Part shown: one piece after another, positions 1 through 7,874 of the stretch | Layout of the letters: every line of letters begins with the position of its first letter | Position numbering within the stretch: the first letter of the stretch is position 1 | DNA from: DASQHM01 sp035632095 | Lineage (GTDB): Bacteria; Pseudomonadota; Alphaproteobacteria; Ferrovibrionales; Ferrovibrionaceae | Direction of reading: 5' to 3' | Assembly: GCA_035632095.1 (NCBI GenBank) | Contig: DASQHM010000019.1 | Location: 1 to 36,370, forward strand | DNA length: 36,370 nucleotides | The notes under the pieces: model-generated | What the model saw: only the letters and a program-made list of their open reading frames with translations | Told to the model about the DNA's origin: nothing | The model's database searches: none | Translations under genes and position numbers: made by a program

Positions 1-225
1 CCGCCGCTCGGCATCGATCTGGCCACACTGCCGCCTGCGGCCGTGGTGGCGGATCTGGTCTATTCGCCGCTCAAGACGGCGCTTCTCGCGGCGGCGGCCA
101 AGCGCGGCAATCCGGTCGTCGACGGTCTCGGCATGCTGCTGCATCAGGCGCGGCCGGCATTCGAAGCGTGGTTCGGCGTGGCCCCGGAAGTGACGGCCGA
201 ATTGCGGGATCACGTCTTGGCATGA
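1..225 (+). CDS. aroE: Shikimate dehydrogenase, C-terminal part (cut by window start)
   Basis: Open from base 1 in frame 1 to the TGA at 223-225, so only the last 74 residues are visible. AroE reduces 3-dehydroshikimate to shikimate with NADPH in aromatic amino acid synthesis in the cytoplasm. The visible part carries the family's C-terminal signature: VADLVYSPLKTALLAAA, then VVDGLGMLLHQARPAFEAWFG, which is the conserved GLxMLxxQAxxaFexWxG helix that closes the active site. The stop lies 7 nt before the coaE start, so the two are almost certainly co-transcribed; aroE-coaE-dnaQ is a common alphaproteobacterial order. The GTG at 43 is internal and not a start. Confidence 0.93.
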   Translation, partial: PPLGIDLATLPPAAVVADLVYSPLKTALLAAAAKRGNPVVDGLGMLLHQARPAFEAWFGVAPEVTAELRDHVLA

Positions 226-232
226 GCCGGCC

Positions 233-850
233 ATGATCGTCCTCGGCCTGACCGGGTCCATCGGCATGGGCAAGAGCGAAACCGCGCGCATGTTCCGGCG
301 CCTGTCGGTGCCGGTCTATGACGCGGACGCGGCGGTGCATGTGCTTTACGCCAAGGGCGGCGCGGCGGTGCCGTTGATCGCGGAGGTGTTTCCCGACGCG
401 GTGCAGGACGGCGCCGTCGACCGCCATCGCTTGAGCCGGCACGTGGTCGGCAACGAAACGGCGATCCGCCGGCTCGAGCGCCTGGTGCATCCCCTGGTCA
501 ATCGAAGCCGTATGCGCTTCATCAAGTCCGCCCGTGCCGCCCGCGAACCGCTGGTCGTGCTCGATATCCCGCTGCTCTACGAGACCCGCGGACAGCGGCG
601 CGTGGACGCGGTCGTGGTCGTCAGTGCGCCCCATGCGGTGCAGCGCCGTCGCGTGCTGTCGCGGGCCGGCATGACCGAGGAAAAGTTCATCGGCATCTTG
701 CAGCGCCAGGTGCCGGATGCGGTGAAACGCCGCCACGCCGATTTCGTGGTGCGAACCGGGCTCGGCAAACGCTTTGCGCTGCAACAGGTCCGCCGCATTG
801 CCAAGGCATCGAAGCGGATGCGGCGCAAATCGCGGTTCGCCATGCGGTAG
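233..850 (+). CDS. coaE: Dephospho-CoA kinase
   Basis: 205 residues, the usual length. CoaE phosphorylates the 3'-hydroxyl of the dephospho-CoA ribose with ATP, the last step of coenzyme A synthesis, in the cytoplasm. The protein opens with MIVLGLTGSIGMGKS, a textbook Walker A loop at residues 5-15. It is followed by the family's VYDADAAVH segment near residue 31 and by LVVLDIPLLYETRG near 104-117, which matches the conserved LLfE region of the CoaE lid and substrate site. The ATG at 233 is 7 nt after the aroE stop. The very basic C-terminus (KASKRMRRKSRF) looks like a lineage-specific tail rather than a catalytic part. Confidence 0.96.
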   Translation: MIVLGLTGSIGMGKSETARMFRRLSVPVYDADAAVHVLYAKGGAAVPLIAEVFPDAVQDGAVDRHRLSRHVVGNETAIRRLERLVHPLVNRSRMRFIKSARAAREPLVVLDIPLLYETRGQRRVDAVVVVSAPHAVQRRRVLSRAGMTEEKFIGILQRQVPDAVKRRHADFVVRTGLGKRFALQQVRRIAKASKRMRRKSRFAMR

Positions 851-890
851 CCGCATTGACAACGGGAGGCGCGAAGCGCCGACTGATCCG

Positions 891-1733
891 ATGCTCGACT
901 CATTTTTCTCGAACGAACCGGCAATCAGGTTCACGTGTTTCGGCACCGTCTTGGTCCTGATGGCCGGGTGGGAAACGATGGCGCCGCGCCGGCGTCGGAC
1001 GGCAACCCGCTGGCGGCGCTGGCCGGGAAACCTCGGCGTCGTCGCGCTCGACACGATCCTCGCGCGGTTTCTGATCCCGCTTGGCGCGGTGAACCTCGCG
1101 GCGATCGCCGAGGTTCAAGGCTTCGGCCTATTGAACACTGTGGCCATGCCGGGTGCGGTCAAGTTCGCAATTGGCTTTCTGTTGCTCGATTTTGCGGTCT
1201 ATCTGCAACACGTCATGTTTCATGCCGTGCCGGCGCTCTGGCGTCTACACCGGATGCACCATGCCGATCTCGATTTCGACACCACCACGGGCGTGCGATT
1301 TCATCCCCTGGAGATCCTCCTTTCAGCAGGATTAAAATTGGCCGTGGTGGCGGCGCTCGGAGCGCCGGCTCTCGCCGTGCTGGTCTTCGAAATCGTGCTC
1401 AACGCCACGTCGCTCTTCAACCACGGCAACGTCCGTTTGCCGGAGCGGCTGGACCGGGGGTTGCGCTGGCTCGTGGTCACACCGGACATGCATCGGGTTC
1501 ACCATTCCATTGTGGTCGACGAGACCAACAGCAATTTCGGCTTCAATCTGCCCTGGTGGGATCGGTTTCTCGGAACCTATCGCGCCCAGCCGGCGGCAGG
1601 TCACCAGGCGATGATCATCGGGCTCGATGTCTTCCGCGATGCCTCGGAGCTGCGTCTCGATCGCATGCTGATCCAGCCGTTCATCGGCGCGGCCGGCGCC
1701 TATCCGATCACCCGGCGCGGTTCGAATCCATGA
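891..1733 (+). CDS. Fatty acid hydroxylase / sterol desaturase family membrane protein
   Basis: 280 residues from the ATG at 891; upstream in-frame codons overlap coaE and read as non-homologous sequence, so this start is preferred. The di-iron histidine clusters of the superfamily are visible: HxxxH (H107, H111), HRMHH (H120, H123, H124), H138, NHGN (H178) and HRVHH (H201, H204, H205). Hydrophobic stretches at about 13-25, 47-72, 88-110 and 145-175 fit an integral membrane enzyme. Members use O2 and a di-iron centre to hydroxylate or desaturate lipids; the substrate cannot be read from sequence. It sits between coaE and dnaQ, which are usually closer neighbours in this class, so it is probably a lineage-specific insertion. 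Its stop overlaps the next start (ATGA). Confidence 0.87.
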   Translation: MLDSFFSNEPAIRFTCFGTVLVLMAGWETMAPRRRRTATRWRRWPGNLGVVALDTILARFLIPLGAVNLAAIAEVQGFGLLNTVAMPGAVKFAIGFLLLDFAVYLQHVMFHAVPALWRLHRMHHADLDFDTTTGVRFHPLEILLSAGLKLAVVAALGAPALAVLVFEIVLNATSLFNHGNVRLPERLDRGLRWLVVTPDMHRVHHSIVVDETNSNFGFNLPWWDRFLGTYRAQPAAGHQAMIIGLDVFRDASELRLDRMLIQPFIGAAGAYPITRRGSNP

Positions 1734-2530
1734 GCCGGCCGCCGCCGATCCTGCGCGACAAGGATGCTTCGGCCGCCTCCCAGTTCACGCCGGACGCGTT
1801 ACTTCGCGAAGCGCGCCGCCAGCGAAACCTCGCGCCCGGGAGGATACCGGCGGTCTGCGTGCTCGATCCGGACGGGGACATGGTGCGCTATCTCGACAAG
1901 ACCGCGCGGGCCAGGCGCGATCCGCATTGGGCGTGCTATCACACCGAGCTGTACGATTTCGATCAGGCCGGAATCGAGTTCGGCATTGTGGGTTGCGCGG
2001 TCGGCGCGGCGTTCGCGGTGCTGATCGCCGAAGAGATGTTCGCATCCGGTTGCGAGCTGCTCTTGAGCATGACCTCGGCCGGGCAGATCGTGGCGGTTCG
2101 TCCGCCGCCGTACTTCGTCGTCATCGAGCGGGCGTTGCGCGACGAGGGCACGAGCTATCACTACATGCCGCCGGCCGATTACAGCACGGCAGATCCGGAG
2201 CTGGTTCGCGTCGCCCGGGAGGCGCTGGCGGGTTCCGGCATCGCGGCGCCGGTCGGCGCTACCTGGACCACGGATGCGCCGTTCCGCGAAACAACGGCGG
2301 CGATCGAGGCCGCCCGACAGGCCGGCATTCTGGCGGTCGAAATGGAAGCGGCGGCGCTTTATGCCTTCGCCGCGGCGCGGAACAAACCGGTGCTGTGCTT
2401 TGCGCATGTGACCAACCAGATGGGCCGCGTCGAGGGCGATTTCGAGAAGGGCGCCGCCGACGGCGCCGAAGAATCGTTGCGGGTCATTGCGCATGTGGCG
2501 CGGCGCTGGCTGGATTCGGCGAAGCCCTGA
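1730..2530 (+). CDS. Nucleoside phosphorylase superfamily protein (uridine phosphorylase-like)
   Basis: 266 residues from the ATG at 1730, which overlaps the previous stop by 4 nt (ATGA), implying translational coupling. Superfamily features: GIVGCAVGAAFAVLIAEEMFASG near 85-107, a Gly-rich phosphate-site region; a LLSMTSAGQI strand; and AVEMEAAALYAFA near 203-215, the conserved E-M-E-x-A segment that binds the nucleoside ribose. These proteins cleave the N-glycosidic bond of nucleosides using phosphate. Specificity (uridine, purine or other) cannot be assigned from what is visible. It is longer than hopanoid-linked HpnG proteins, so that assignment is not favoured despite the neighbouring lipid-modifying enzyme. 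Confidence 0.82.
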   Translation: MSRPPPILRDKDASAASQFTPDALLREARRQRNLAPGRIPAVCVLDPDGDMVRYLDKTARARRDPHWACYHTELYDFDQAGIEFGIVGCAVGAAFAVLIAEEMFASGCELLLSMTSAGQIVAVRPPPYFVVIERALRDEGTSYHYMPPADYSTADPELVRVAREALAGSGIAAPVGATWTTDAPFRETTAAIEAARQAGILAVEMEAAALYAFAAARNKPVLCFAHVTNQMGRVEGDFEKGAADGAEESLRVIAHVARRWLDSAKP

Positions 2531-2591
2531 CGCGACGGCTTGCCGGCCGAGCCTGGCGCGGTCAAGATCGCGACAACCTGGCGGGAGTTTC

Positions 2592-3263
2592 ATGCGCGAA
2601 GTCGTCCTGGATACCGAGACCACCGGCCTCGATCCGTCATCGGGCCATCGGATCGTGGAAATCGGCTGCATCGAGCTGGTGAACCAAATCGCCACCGGGC
2701 GCAACTATCAGACCTACGTCAATCCCGAGCGGGACATGCCGGTCGGTGCGTTCGAGGTGCACGGCTTGTCCGCCGAGTTCCTGATGGAGCATCCGATATT
2801 CGCCGACGTGGCGGAGAAGTTCCTGGAGTTCATCGGCGAAGCGCCGCTGGTGATCCACAACGCCGAATTCGACATGCGTTTCGTCAATGCGGAGCTGGAG
2901 CGGCTTGGCCGGCCGGCGATCCCCATGTCGCGCACCATCGATACGGTTCGCATGGCGCGGACCAAATTCCCCGGCGCGCAGGCGAGCCTGGATGCGCTCT
3001 GCCGCCGGTTCGGCATCGACAATTCTGCGCGGACCAAGCACGGCGCCCTGCTCGATGCCGAACTACTGTCCGAGGTCTATCTGGAGTTGACCGGCGGCCG
3101 GCAGCCGGGTCTTGGCCTTGCCCAGGACCAACGCGATGTCGCCGGGGCCGCGGCCCGCGTGGCGCGTCCGGCACGCCCGTATGCCCCAAGCGCCGAGGAA
3201 CTCGAGTCCCACGCGGCCTTTGTCGACACGTTTATCAAAGATCCGATCTGGCGCCTGCCCTGA
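2592..3263 (+). CDS. dnaQ: DNA polymerase III epsilon subunit (3'-5' proofreading exonuclease)
   Basis: 223 residues. The start is the ATG at 2592, preceded by GGGAG at 2583-2587. DnaQ is the proofreading exonuclease of the replicative polymerase core. All DEDDh active-site residues are present: DTE (D7, E9) in motif ExoI, D94 in HNAEFDMRF (ExoII), and H150 with D155 in KHGALLDAE (ExoIII). The C-terminal stretch after about residue 170 (QPGLGLAQ... to IKDPIWRLP) is the flexible region that in this family docks on the polymerase subunit. A 61-nt gap separates it from the upstream gene. Location near coaE and secB is typical for the class. Confidence 0.96.
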   Translation: MREVVLDTETTGLDPSSGHRIVEIGCIELVNQIATGRNYQTYVNPERDMPVGAFEVHGLSAEFLMEHPIFADVAEKFLEFIGEAPLVIHNAEFDMRFVNAELERLGRPAIPMSRTIDTVRMARTKFPGAQASLDALCRRFGIDNSARTKHGALLDAELLSEVYLELTGGRQPGLGLAQDQRDVAGAAARVARPARPYAPSAEELESHAAFVDTFIKDPIWRLP

Positions 3264-3288
3264 GCTGCCGTGCTCTGACCGAGGCTGC

Positions 3289-3352
3289 GGCGGCGGTTGT
3301 CCGCCCGCCGTATCCATGCCCAGGCGGCGGTTGTCCGCCCGCCGTATCCATG
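3289..3352. repeat. Two tandem copies of a 30-nt hairpin-forming repeat
   Basis: The segments 3289-3318 and 3323-3352 are identical over 30 nt, with a 4-nt spacer (period 34). Each contains GGCGG-TTGT-CCGCC, a 5-bp stem with a 4-nt loop that can extend with a bulge through the flanking GGC/GCC. They fill the gap between dnaQ (stop 3261-3263) and secB (start 3399). There is no T-run after either stem, so an intrinsic terminator is not obvious. It may be an intergenic palindromic repeat family, a 3'-end stabiliser for the dnaQ message, or a protein-binding site. Confidence 0.85.
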
Positions 3353-3398
3353 ATAGCCAAGCCGCCTCAATCGCGTGGGCGGGCAAGGGAGTGCGACG

Positions 3399-3884
3399 AT
3401 GAGCGAGAACGGCAAGAACCCCGATCAATCGGCGGCGCCCGCGGGCCCGCCGGGCCTCAGCGTCAATGCCCAATACGTGAAGGACCTGTCGTTCGAGAAT
3501 CCGAACGCGCCGCAAGTGCTGACGCAGACGCAAGGGCGGCCGCAAATTGAAGTGGCAGTTGACGTGCGTGCGCGCAATCTCGCGCAATCGGCCTACGAAG
3601 TCGCGGTTCGCATTGCCGCGACCGCCAAACAGGCCGAGACCACGGTCTTCGTGGTCGAATTGCTTTACGCCGGCGTCTTCACCTTGCAGAACATTCCCCA
3701 GGATCAGGTGGAACTCGTGCTGCTGATCGAGTGTCCGCGCATTCTTTTCCCGTTTGCGCGGCGGATCGTGGCCGATGCGACGCGCGACGGCGGCTTCCCG
3801 CCGCTCATGTTGGAGCCGATCGACTTCATGCAGCTTTATCAGCAGCAGCGGCAACAAGGACAAACGCCGGTCGCGCAAGCCTGA
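3399..3884 (+). CDS. secB: Protein-export chaperone SecB
   Basis: 161 residues, the usual alphaproteobacterial length. The ATG at 3399 follows AAGGGAG at 3385-3391. SecB is a cytosolic tetramer that holds precursor proteins unfolded and delivers them to SecA. Recognisable family segments are QYVKDLSFENPNAP near 24-37, FVVELLYAGVFTL near 85-97, the ECPRILFPFARRIVADATRDGGFPP core near 116-140 and the ML-PIDFMQLYQQQ end. A short N-terminal Asn/Ala/Pro-rich leader precedes the fold. The fxsA gene commonly found beside secB in this class is not seen. Confidence 0.97.
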   Translation: MSENGKNPDQSAAPAGPPGLSVNAQYVKDLSFENPNAPQVLTQTQGRPQIEVAVDVRARNLAQSAYEVAVRIAATAKQAETTVFVVELLYAGVFTLQNIPQDQVELVLLIECPRILFPFARRIVADATRDGGFPPLMLEPIDFMQLYQQQRQQGQTPVAQA

Positions 3885-4019
3885 CGCGTGAAATTCCGAA
3901 TCTCCGCCTCGGCTGGACCCGGCGGCGGCGAACGGATAGGCTCTCATTTATGCCGCTCCGCCCCTGATGCCACCAGCGCACGGCGCCAGGAATATGGCTC
4001 AACGCGCGGCGATCGAACC

Positions 4020-4709
4020 ATGAGCGACGCGAACGTTCTCGAGATCCTACTGCTGGCGATGGTCGCGGGATTCATCATTCTGCGGCTCAGGAGCGTGCTT
4101 GGCCGACGCACCGGCCATGAGCCGCCGCCGAAGCCTTTGACCATGGGTCAAGACCGTCCCGCTGCCGACCGCTCGGCGCAGCCCAAGGCCGGCGACGATC
4201 GCGTCGTGGCGCTGCCCGACCGCACGCGGCGCGAGCCCAACGAAGTCCAGCGGCCGACCGGCGAGGCGTTGCTCGGCCGTCTCGCCGCCGCAGATCCGCG
4301 CTTCGACACCAAGCAGTTTCTTGCGGGCGCGAAGGCGGCCTACGAAATGATCGTCACGGCATTTGCCACCGGCAATCGCGGCGCGCTTCGGCCGCTGCTG
4401 AACGACGACGTCTATCAGAACTTCGCGCGCGCCATCGATTCCCGCGACAAGGCCGGTCAAAAGCTGGAGACCACCCTCATCTCCATCAAACGCACCGACA
4501 TCGTCGACGTGGAGATCAAAGGTCGCACCGCCGAGGTCACGGTGAAGTTCGTGGCCGAAATGGTGAACGCCACACGCGATTCCAGCGGCGCCGTGGTCGG
4601 TGGCAACCCGAACGCGGTGGACGAAGTGACGGACATCTGGACCTTCGCGCGTGACGTCCGCTCGAGCGACCCGAACTGGCTCCTGGTCGCCACCAGCACT
4701 CAGGCTTAA
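4020..4709 (+). CDS. Tim44-domain inner-membrane protein (Tim44/TimA family)
   Basis: 229 residues from the ATG at 4020. An N-terminal membrane segment (about residues 5-22, VLEILLLAMVAGFIILRL) is followed by a Pro/charged linker to about residue 90. A Tim44-like domain then runs through FDTKQFLAGAKAAYEMIVTAFA to the C-terminal VTDIWTFARDVRSSDPNWLLVAT. The W-T-F-x-R signature near the end is typical of bacterial Tim44 homologues. In mitochondria Tim44 tethers Hsp70 to the translocase; the bacterial role is not settled. The position directly before mltA (7-nt gap) and after secB is the usual alphaproteobacterial context and suggests an envelope role. The ribosome-binding site is weak. The 135-nt gap before it (3885-4019) shows nothing I can support. 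Confidence 0.9.
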   Translation: MSDANVLEILLLAMVAGFIILRLRSVLGRRTGHEPPPKPLTMGQDRPAADRSAQPKAGDDRVVALPDRTRREPNEVQRPTGEALLGRLAAADPRFDTKQFLAGAKAAYEMIVTAFATGNRGALRPLLNDDVYQNFARAIDSRDKAGQKLETTLISIKRTDIVDVEIKGRTAEVTVKFVAEMVNATRDSSGAVVGGNPNAVDEVTDIWTFARDVRSSDPNWLLVATSTQA

Positions 4710-4716
4710 GGGCCGC

Positions 4717-5943
4717 ATGGCGGAGCGCGTTCTCGTCCGGCGGGCCGTGCATCCCGCCGCCTGGGCGGCCGCGTTGCTTTTCTTGGCGGGTCTCGGCGCG
4801 CTGCTGTGGTGGTGGCTCCGCCCGGTTCCGGTGCCGCCCGACCGGCTGGCGCTTCAGGCGGCGCGGTTCGCCGATCTTCCCGGCTGGCAGGATGATCGCG
4901 TCGACGAGGCGATCCCGGCTTTGTTGCGCACCTGCGCGCGCCTGAAGCGCAACGCGCCCGATCACGATTTCGGCCTGCTCGGGCGCGTCGCCGACTGGCT
5001 GCCGGTCTGCGACCGGGCGGCGGGTTTGAGCCAGGGCGACGCGGCCGCCGCCCGCGCGCTGTTCGAGCAGAATTTCACGCCGCTTGCCGCCGCCAATCAG
5101 AGCCGCGCCGACGGGCTGTTCACCGGATACTTCGAGATTTCGCTGAACGGCAGCGCCAAAGCGAGCTCGAAGTTCAGCGTGCCGCTCTATCGCCGGCCGG
5201 GCGATCTCGTGACCGTCGATCTCGGGCAATTCCGCGACGAGTTGCGCGGACAACGCATCGCCGGCCGGGTCGTGGACGGCCAGCTGAAGCCCTACGAATC
5301 GCGGGCGCAAATCGACGACGGCGCGCTGAAAGGCAAGGGCCTCGAACTGCTTTGGGTGGATGACGCCATCGACGCCTTCTTCCTGGAGATCCAAGGCTCG
5401 GGCCGGGTGAAGATGGAAGATGGCTCGACGGTCAGCGTCGGCTACGCGGCGCAGAACGGCTATCCCTATGTGGCGATCGGCCGCAAGCTGATCGAACTCG
5501 GCGCGTTTCCGGACGGCGGCGCATCCATGCAGGCCATCCGCACCTGGCTGTTGGCCCATGCGGACGAGGCGCACAAGATCATGGAGCTGAACCCGTCTTA
5601 CGTTTTCTTTCGCGAGATCAAGGGCGATGGCCCACTTGGCGCCGAAGGCGTGGCGCTGACGCCGGGCCGCTCGCTGGCCGTCGATCACCGCTTCATTCCC
5701 TATGGCACGCCGCTTTGGCTCGATACCTCGAAACCCGGGGCGGAAGGACAGCCCGACGTGCCGCTGCGCCGGCTGATGATGGCGCAAGACACCGGCGGCG
5801 CCATTCGAGGCCCGGTCCGCGGCGACGTGTTCTGGGGTTTCGGGCCCGAGGCGGCGGAGACCGCCGGGCACATGAAGCAATCGGGCCGCTATTGGCTGCT
5901 GGTGCCGAACGCGGCGGCGGCGCGGCTGTTGCCGCCCGAGTGA
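4717..5943 (+). CDS. mltA: Membrane-bound lytic murein transglycosylase A
   Basis: 408 residues from the ATG at 4717, with AAGGG at 4708-4712 overlapping the Tim44 stop. MltA cleaves the MurNAc-GlcNAc bond of peptidoglycan and leaves 1,6-anhydromuropeptides. A hydrophobic segment at about 13-34 (AAWAAALLFLAGLGALLWWW) is an uncleaved anchor or signal; no lipobox is present, unlike the E. coli lipoprotein. Family segments: GLFTGYFEISLNGS near 130-143, VDDAIDAFFLEIQGSGRV near 218-235, and the 3D-domain region LMMAQDTGGAIRGPVRGDVFWGFG near 350-373, which holds the catalytic Asp of the AQDTG motif. It is functionally linked to the AmpG-like permease encoded nearby, which would import its products (inference). 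Confidence 0.94.
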   Translation: MAERVLVRRAVHPAAWAAALLFLAGLGALLWWWLRPVPVPPDRLALQAARFADLPGWQDDRVDEAIPALLRTCARLKRNAPDHDFGLLGRVADWLPVCDRAAGLSQGDAAAARALFEQNFTPLAAANQSRADGLFTGYFEISLNGSAKASSKFSVPLYRRPGDLVTVDLGQFRDELRGQRIAGRVVDGQLKPYESRAQIDDGALKGKGLELLWVDDAIDAFFLEIQGSGRVKMEDGSTVSVGYAAQNGYPYVAIGRKLIELGAFPDGGASMQAIRTWLLAHADEAHKIMELNPSYVFFREIKGDGPLGAEGVALTPGRSLAVDHRFIPYGTPLWLDTSKPGAEGQPDVPLRRLMMAQDTGGAIRGPVRGDVFWGFGPEAAETAGHMKQSGRYWLLVPNAAAARLLPPE

Positions 5944-5950
5944 TCCGAAC

Positions 5951-7477
5951 TCACGCCGATTGCAGCAGCTTGCGCAATTCGGTCTTCAGCACCTTGCCGT
6001 AGTTGTTCTTCGGTAGCGCCGTGACGAAGCGATAGTGCTTCGGACGCTTGAAGCGGGCGATGTGTTCGAGGCAGAGCCGGTCCAGCGCCGCCGCATCGAC
6101 CTGGCCGCGGGCGACGACGAAGGCCACCACTTCCTCGCCCCAATCCTGATGCGGCTGGCCGACCACGGAGACTTCGGCGACTTCCGGGTGGCGCAATAGC
6201 ACCTCTTCGATTTCGCGCGGATAGATGTTGCTGCCGCCGGAAATGATCATGTCCTTCGAGCGGTCCTTCAGCGTCAAAAAGCCGTCGCTGTCGAACGAGC
6301 CCATGTCGCCGGTGTGCAGCCAACCGTTGCGCAGGGTCTCGGCGGTCGCCTGCGGATTGCGCCAGTAGCCGCGCATGACCACGTCGCCCCGCGCCAGGAT
6401 TTCGCCGATTTCGCCCGCCGGCAGCGGCTTGTCGTCGGCATCCGCCACCATGACCTCCACGTCGGTCCGCGCGATGCCGGCGGACCCGAGGCGCTCCAGG
6501 TAGCGCGGATGGCCGCTGTCGACGTGCATCCGCTTCGGCAGGCCGGTGATGGTCATGGGCGCCTCGCCCTGGCCGTAGATCTGCACCAGCTTCGGCCCGA
6601 GCGCCTTCAGCGCCGCCAGCAGGTCGGCGACGTACATAGGACCGCCGCCGTAGATGATGGCTTTCAGGTTGCGCGTGTCCGCGTCTGCCAGCACGGGCGA
6701 TTCGATCAAGCGATGCACCATGGTCGGCGCGAAGAAGATGCTGGTGCCGGGCCAGCGCGCGATCAGCGCTAGCGTCTCCGCCGGATCGAAGCCGCCGCTC
6801 TCCGGGATCACCTGGTTCGCAGCCTTGGCCACATGGGGCAAGCCGTACAATCCCGATCCGTGCGACATGGGCGCCGCATGCACGATGCAGTCGCCGGGCT
6901 CGATCGAGTCCACGTCGGCGAAATAGTTGACGGTCGCGGCCAGCAAATTGCGATGGCTCAACATGGCGCCCTTGGGCCGTCCGGTGGTGCCGGACGTGTA
7001 GAAGAGCCAGGCGATGTCGTCGGGAGAGCCGCGGTCGTAGAGCGCCGCGCTCTCGCCGGCGAACAAGGCTGCATATTCGGCGCTGTCGCTGACGATGACA
7101 TGCCGCAGCCGTTCGATCGTGGCGGTCAGCGGCGCGATGTCGTCCGCCAGATCGGGCGAGACGAAACACGCGCGCGCCTCGGCGTTATCCAGGATCCACG
7201 CCACTTCCTTCGGATGCAGCTTGGCATTGATCGGAACCGCGACGAGCCCGGCGTGCCAGATGCCGTAGAGCACCTCCTGATATGCCGGACGGTTGGTCAT
7301 CACCATGGCGACGGTCTCGCCGGGCTTGAAGCCGAGCCGCTCGGTCAGCGCCCGCGCGAGTCTGCTCGCGCGCGCCGCCAAGGTCGCGTAGTCCTGAACC
7401 ACGGTGTCGCCGAGCGAGACGGCGGCGTTGGCCGGAAACGTCAGGGCAGCTTTGCTCAGCAGCGCGGCGATGTTCAT
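5951..7477 (-). CDS. AMP-dependent acyl-CoA synthetase/ligase
   Basis: 508 residues of the ANL superfamily: ATP-dependent adenylation of a carboxylic acid followed by thioester formation with CoA. The motifs are complete: the P-loop YTSGTTGRPKG at 159-169, an aromatic-Gly segment IYGQGEAPMTITG near 295-307, GWLHTGD near 385-391, the hinge DRSKDMIISGGSNIYPREIE near 402-421, and a C-terminal NYGKVLKTELR holding the catalytic Lys. The acyl substrate is not readable; similarity is to the medium/long-chain or generic AMP-ligase group. The stop is 7 nt from the convergent mltA stop. The start is 21 nt downstream of the DUF1330 gene, so the two probably form an operon. Confidence 0.9.
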   Translation of the reverse strand: MNIAALLSKAALTFPANAAVSLGDTVVQDYATLAARASRLARALTERLGFKPGETVAMVMTNRPAYQEVLYGIWHAGLVAVPINAKLHPKEVAWILDNAEARACFVSPDLADDIAPLTATIERLRHVIVSDSAEYAALFAGESAALYDRGSPDDIAWLFYTSGTTGRPKGAMLSHRNLLAATVNYFADVDSIEPGDCIVHAAPMSHGSGLYGLPHVAKAANQVIPESGGFDPAETLALIARWPGTSIFFAPTMVHRLIESPVLADADTRNLKAIIYGGGPMYVADLLAALKALGPKLVQIYGQGEAPMTITGLPKRMHVDSGHPRYLERLGSAGIARTDVEVMVADADDKPLPAGEIGEILARGDVVMRGYWRNPQATAETLRNGWLHTGDMGSFDSDGFLTLKDRSKDMIISGGSNIYPREIEEVLLRHPEVAEVSVVGQPHQDWGEEVVAFVVARGQVDAAALDRLCLEHIARFKRPKHYRFVTALPKNNYGKVLKTELRKLLQSA

Positions 7478-7498
7478 GGCTGCGGCAACCCGGCGCGC

Positions 7499-7786
7499 TC
7501 AGACGCCGTCGACCATGATCAGGTTCGAGCGCGAGGCGCTTTGCCGGAGTTTGATCAGCGGCCGGTATTCGCTGGAGTCGTACCATTTGCGCGCCGCCGC
7601 ACTGTCGGAAAATTCCAACACCACCACCCGCGCCCAGGATTGGTCGCCTTCTAGTTTGGTGAGCGCGCCACCGCGGACCAGGAACTTGCCGCCGTACTTG
7701 GTGACCGTGGCCATGACCTGTTTGCGGTAGTTGTCGTAGGCCGCCGGATCGGTGACGTCTACGTTGGCGATAATGTATGCGGCCAC
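7499..7786 (-). CDS. DUF1330 family protein
   Basis: 95 residues starting at a GTG (7784-7786 on the minus strand). The start VAAYIIANVDVTDPAAYDNYRKQV, then VRGGALTKLEGD, VVVLEFSDSAAARKWYDSSEY and the end RSNLIMVDGV are the hallmarks of DUF1330, a small dimeric alpha/beta-barrel (ferredoxin-like) fold. An ATG further upstream in frame would add non-homologous basic residues. The GTG is chosen because it has a near-perfect Shine-Dalgarno and matches the family's N-terminus. Function is unknown. It precedes the acyl-CoA ligase by 21 nt, so a role in acyl or aromatic metabolism is a context guess only. Confidence 0.9.
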   Translation of the reverse strand: MAAYIIANVDVTDPAAYDNYRKQVMATVTKYGGKFLVRGGALTKLEGDQSWARVVVLEFSDSAAARKWYDSSEYRPLIKLRQSASRSNLIMVDGV

Positions 7787-7792
7787 GGCGCG

Positions 7793-7799
7793 CCTCCTT
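7793..7799 (-). promoter_or_regulatory. Strong Shine-Dalgarno that fixes the GTG start of the DUF1330 gene
   Basis: On the minus strand AAGGAGG is followed by CGCGCC and then GTG. This 7-base perfect anti-16S match at 6-nt spacing supports the GTG start at 7786 over the upstream ATG at 7843. Confidence 0.85.
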
Positions 7800-7874
7800 G
7801 ACGATGACGCGCCGATTGTTTCAAGGGCGCCGGGCCGGCGCAACCGGTTGGTGGGCAGATCGGGTGCGGACTGT

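Noticed and set aside
3289..3352. CRISPR-like repeat
   Set aside because: Only two units with a 4-nt spacer and no cas genes; spacers are far too short for CRISPR.
3885..4019. fxsA or a remnant of it between secB and the Tim44-like gene
   Set aside because: The 135-nt gap is too short and its translations on both strands lack membrane-helix character.
4537..5880. 447-codon open frame antisense to mltA
   Set aside because: A shadow of mltA and the Tim44-like gene; no motif and no independent start signal.
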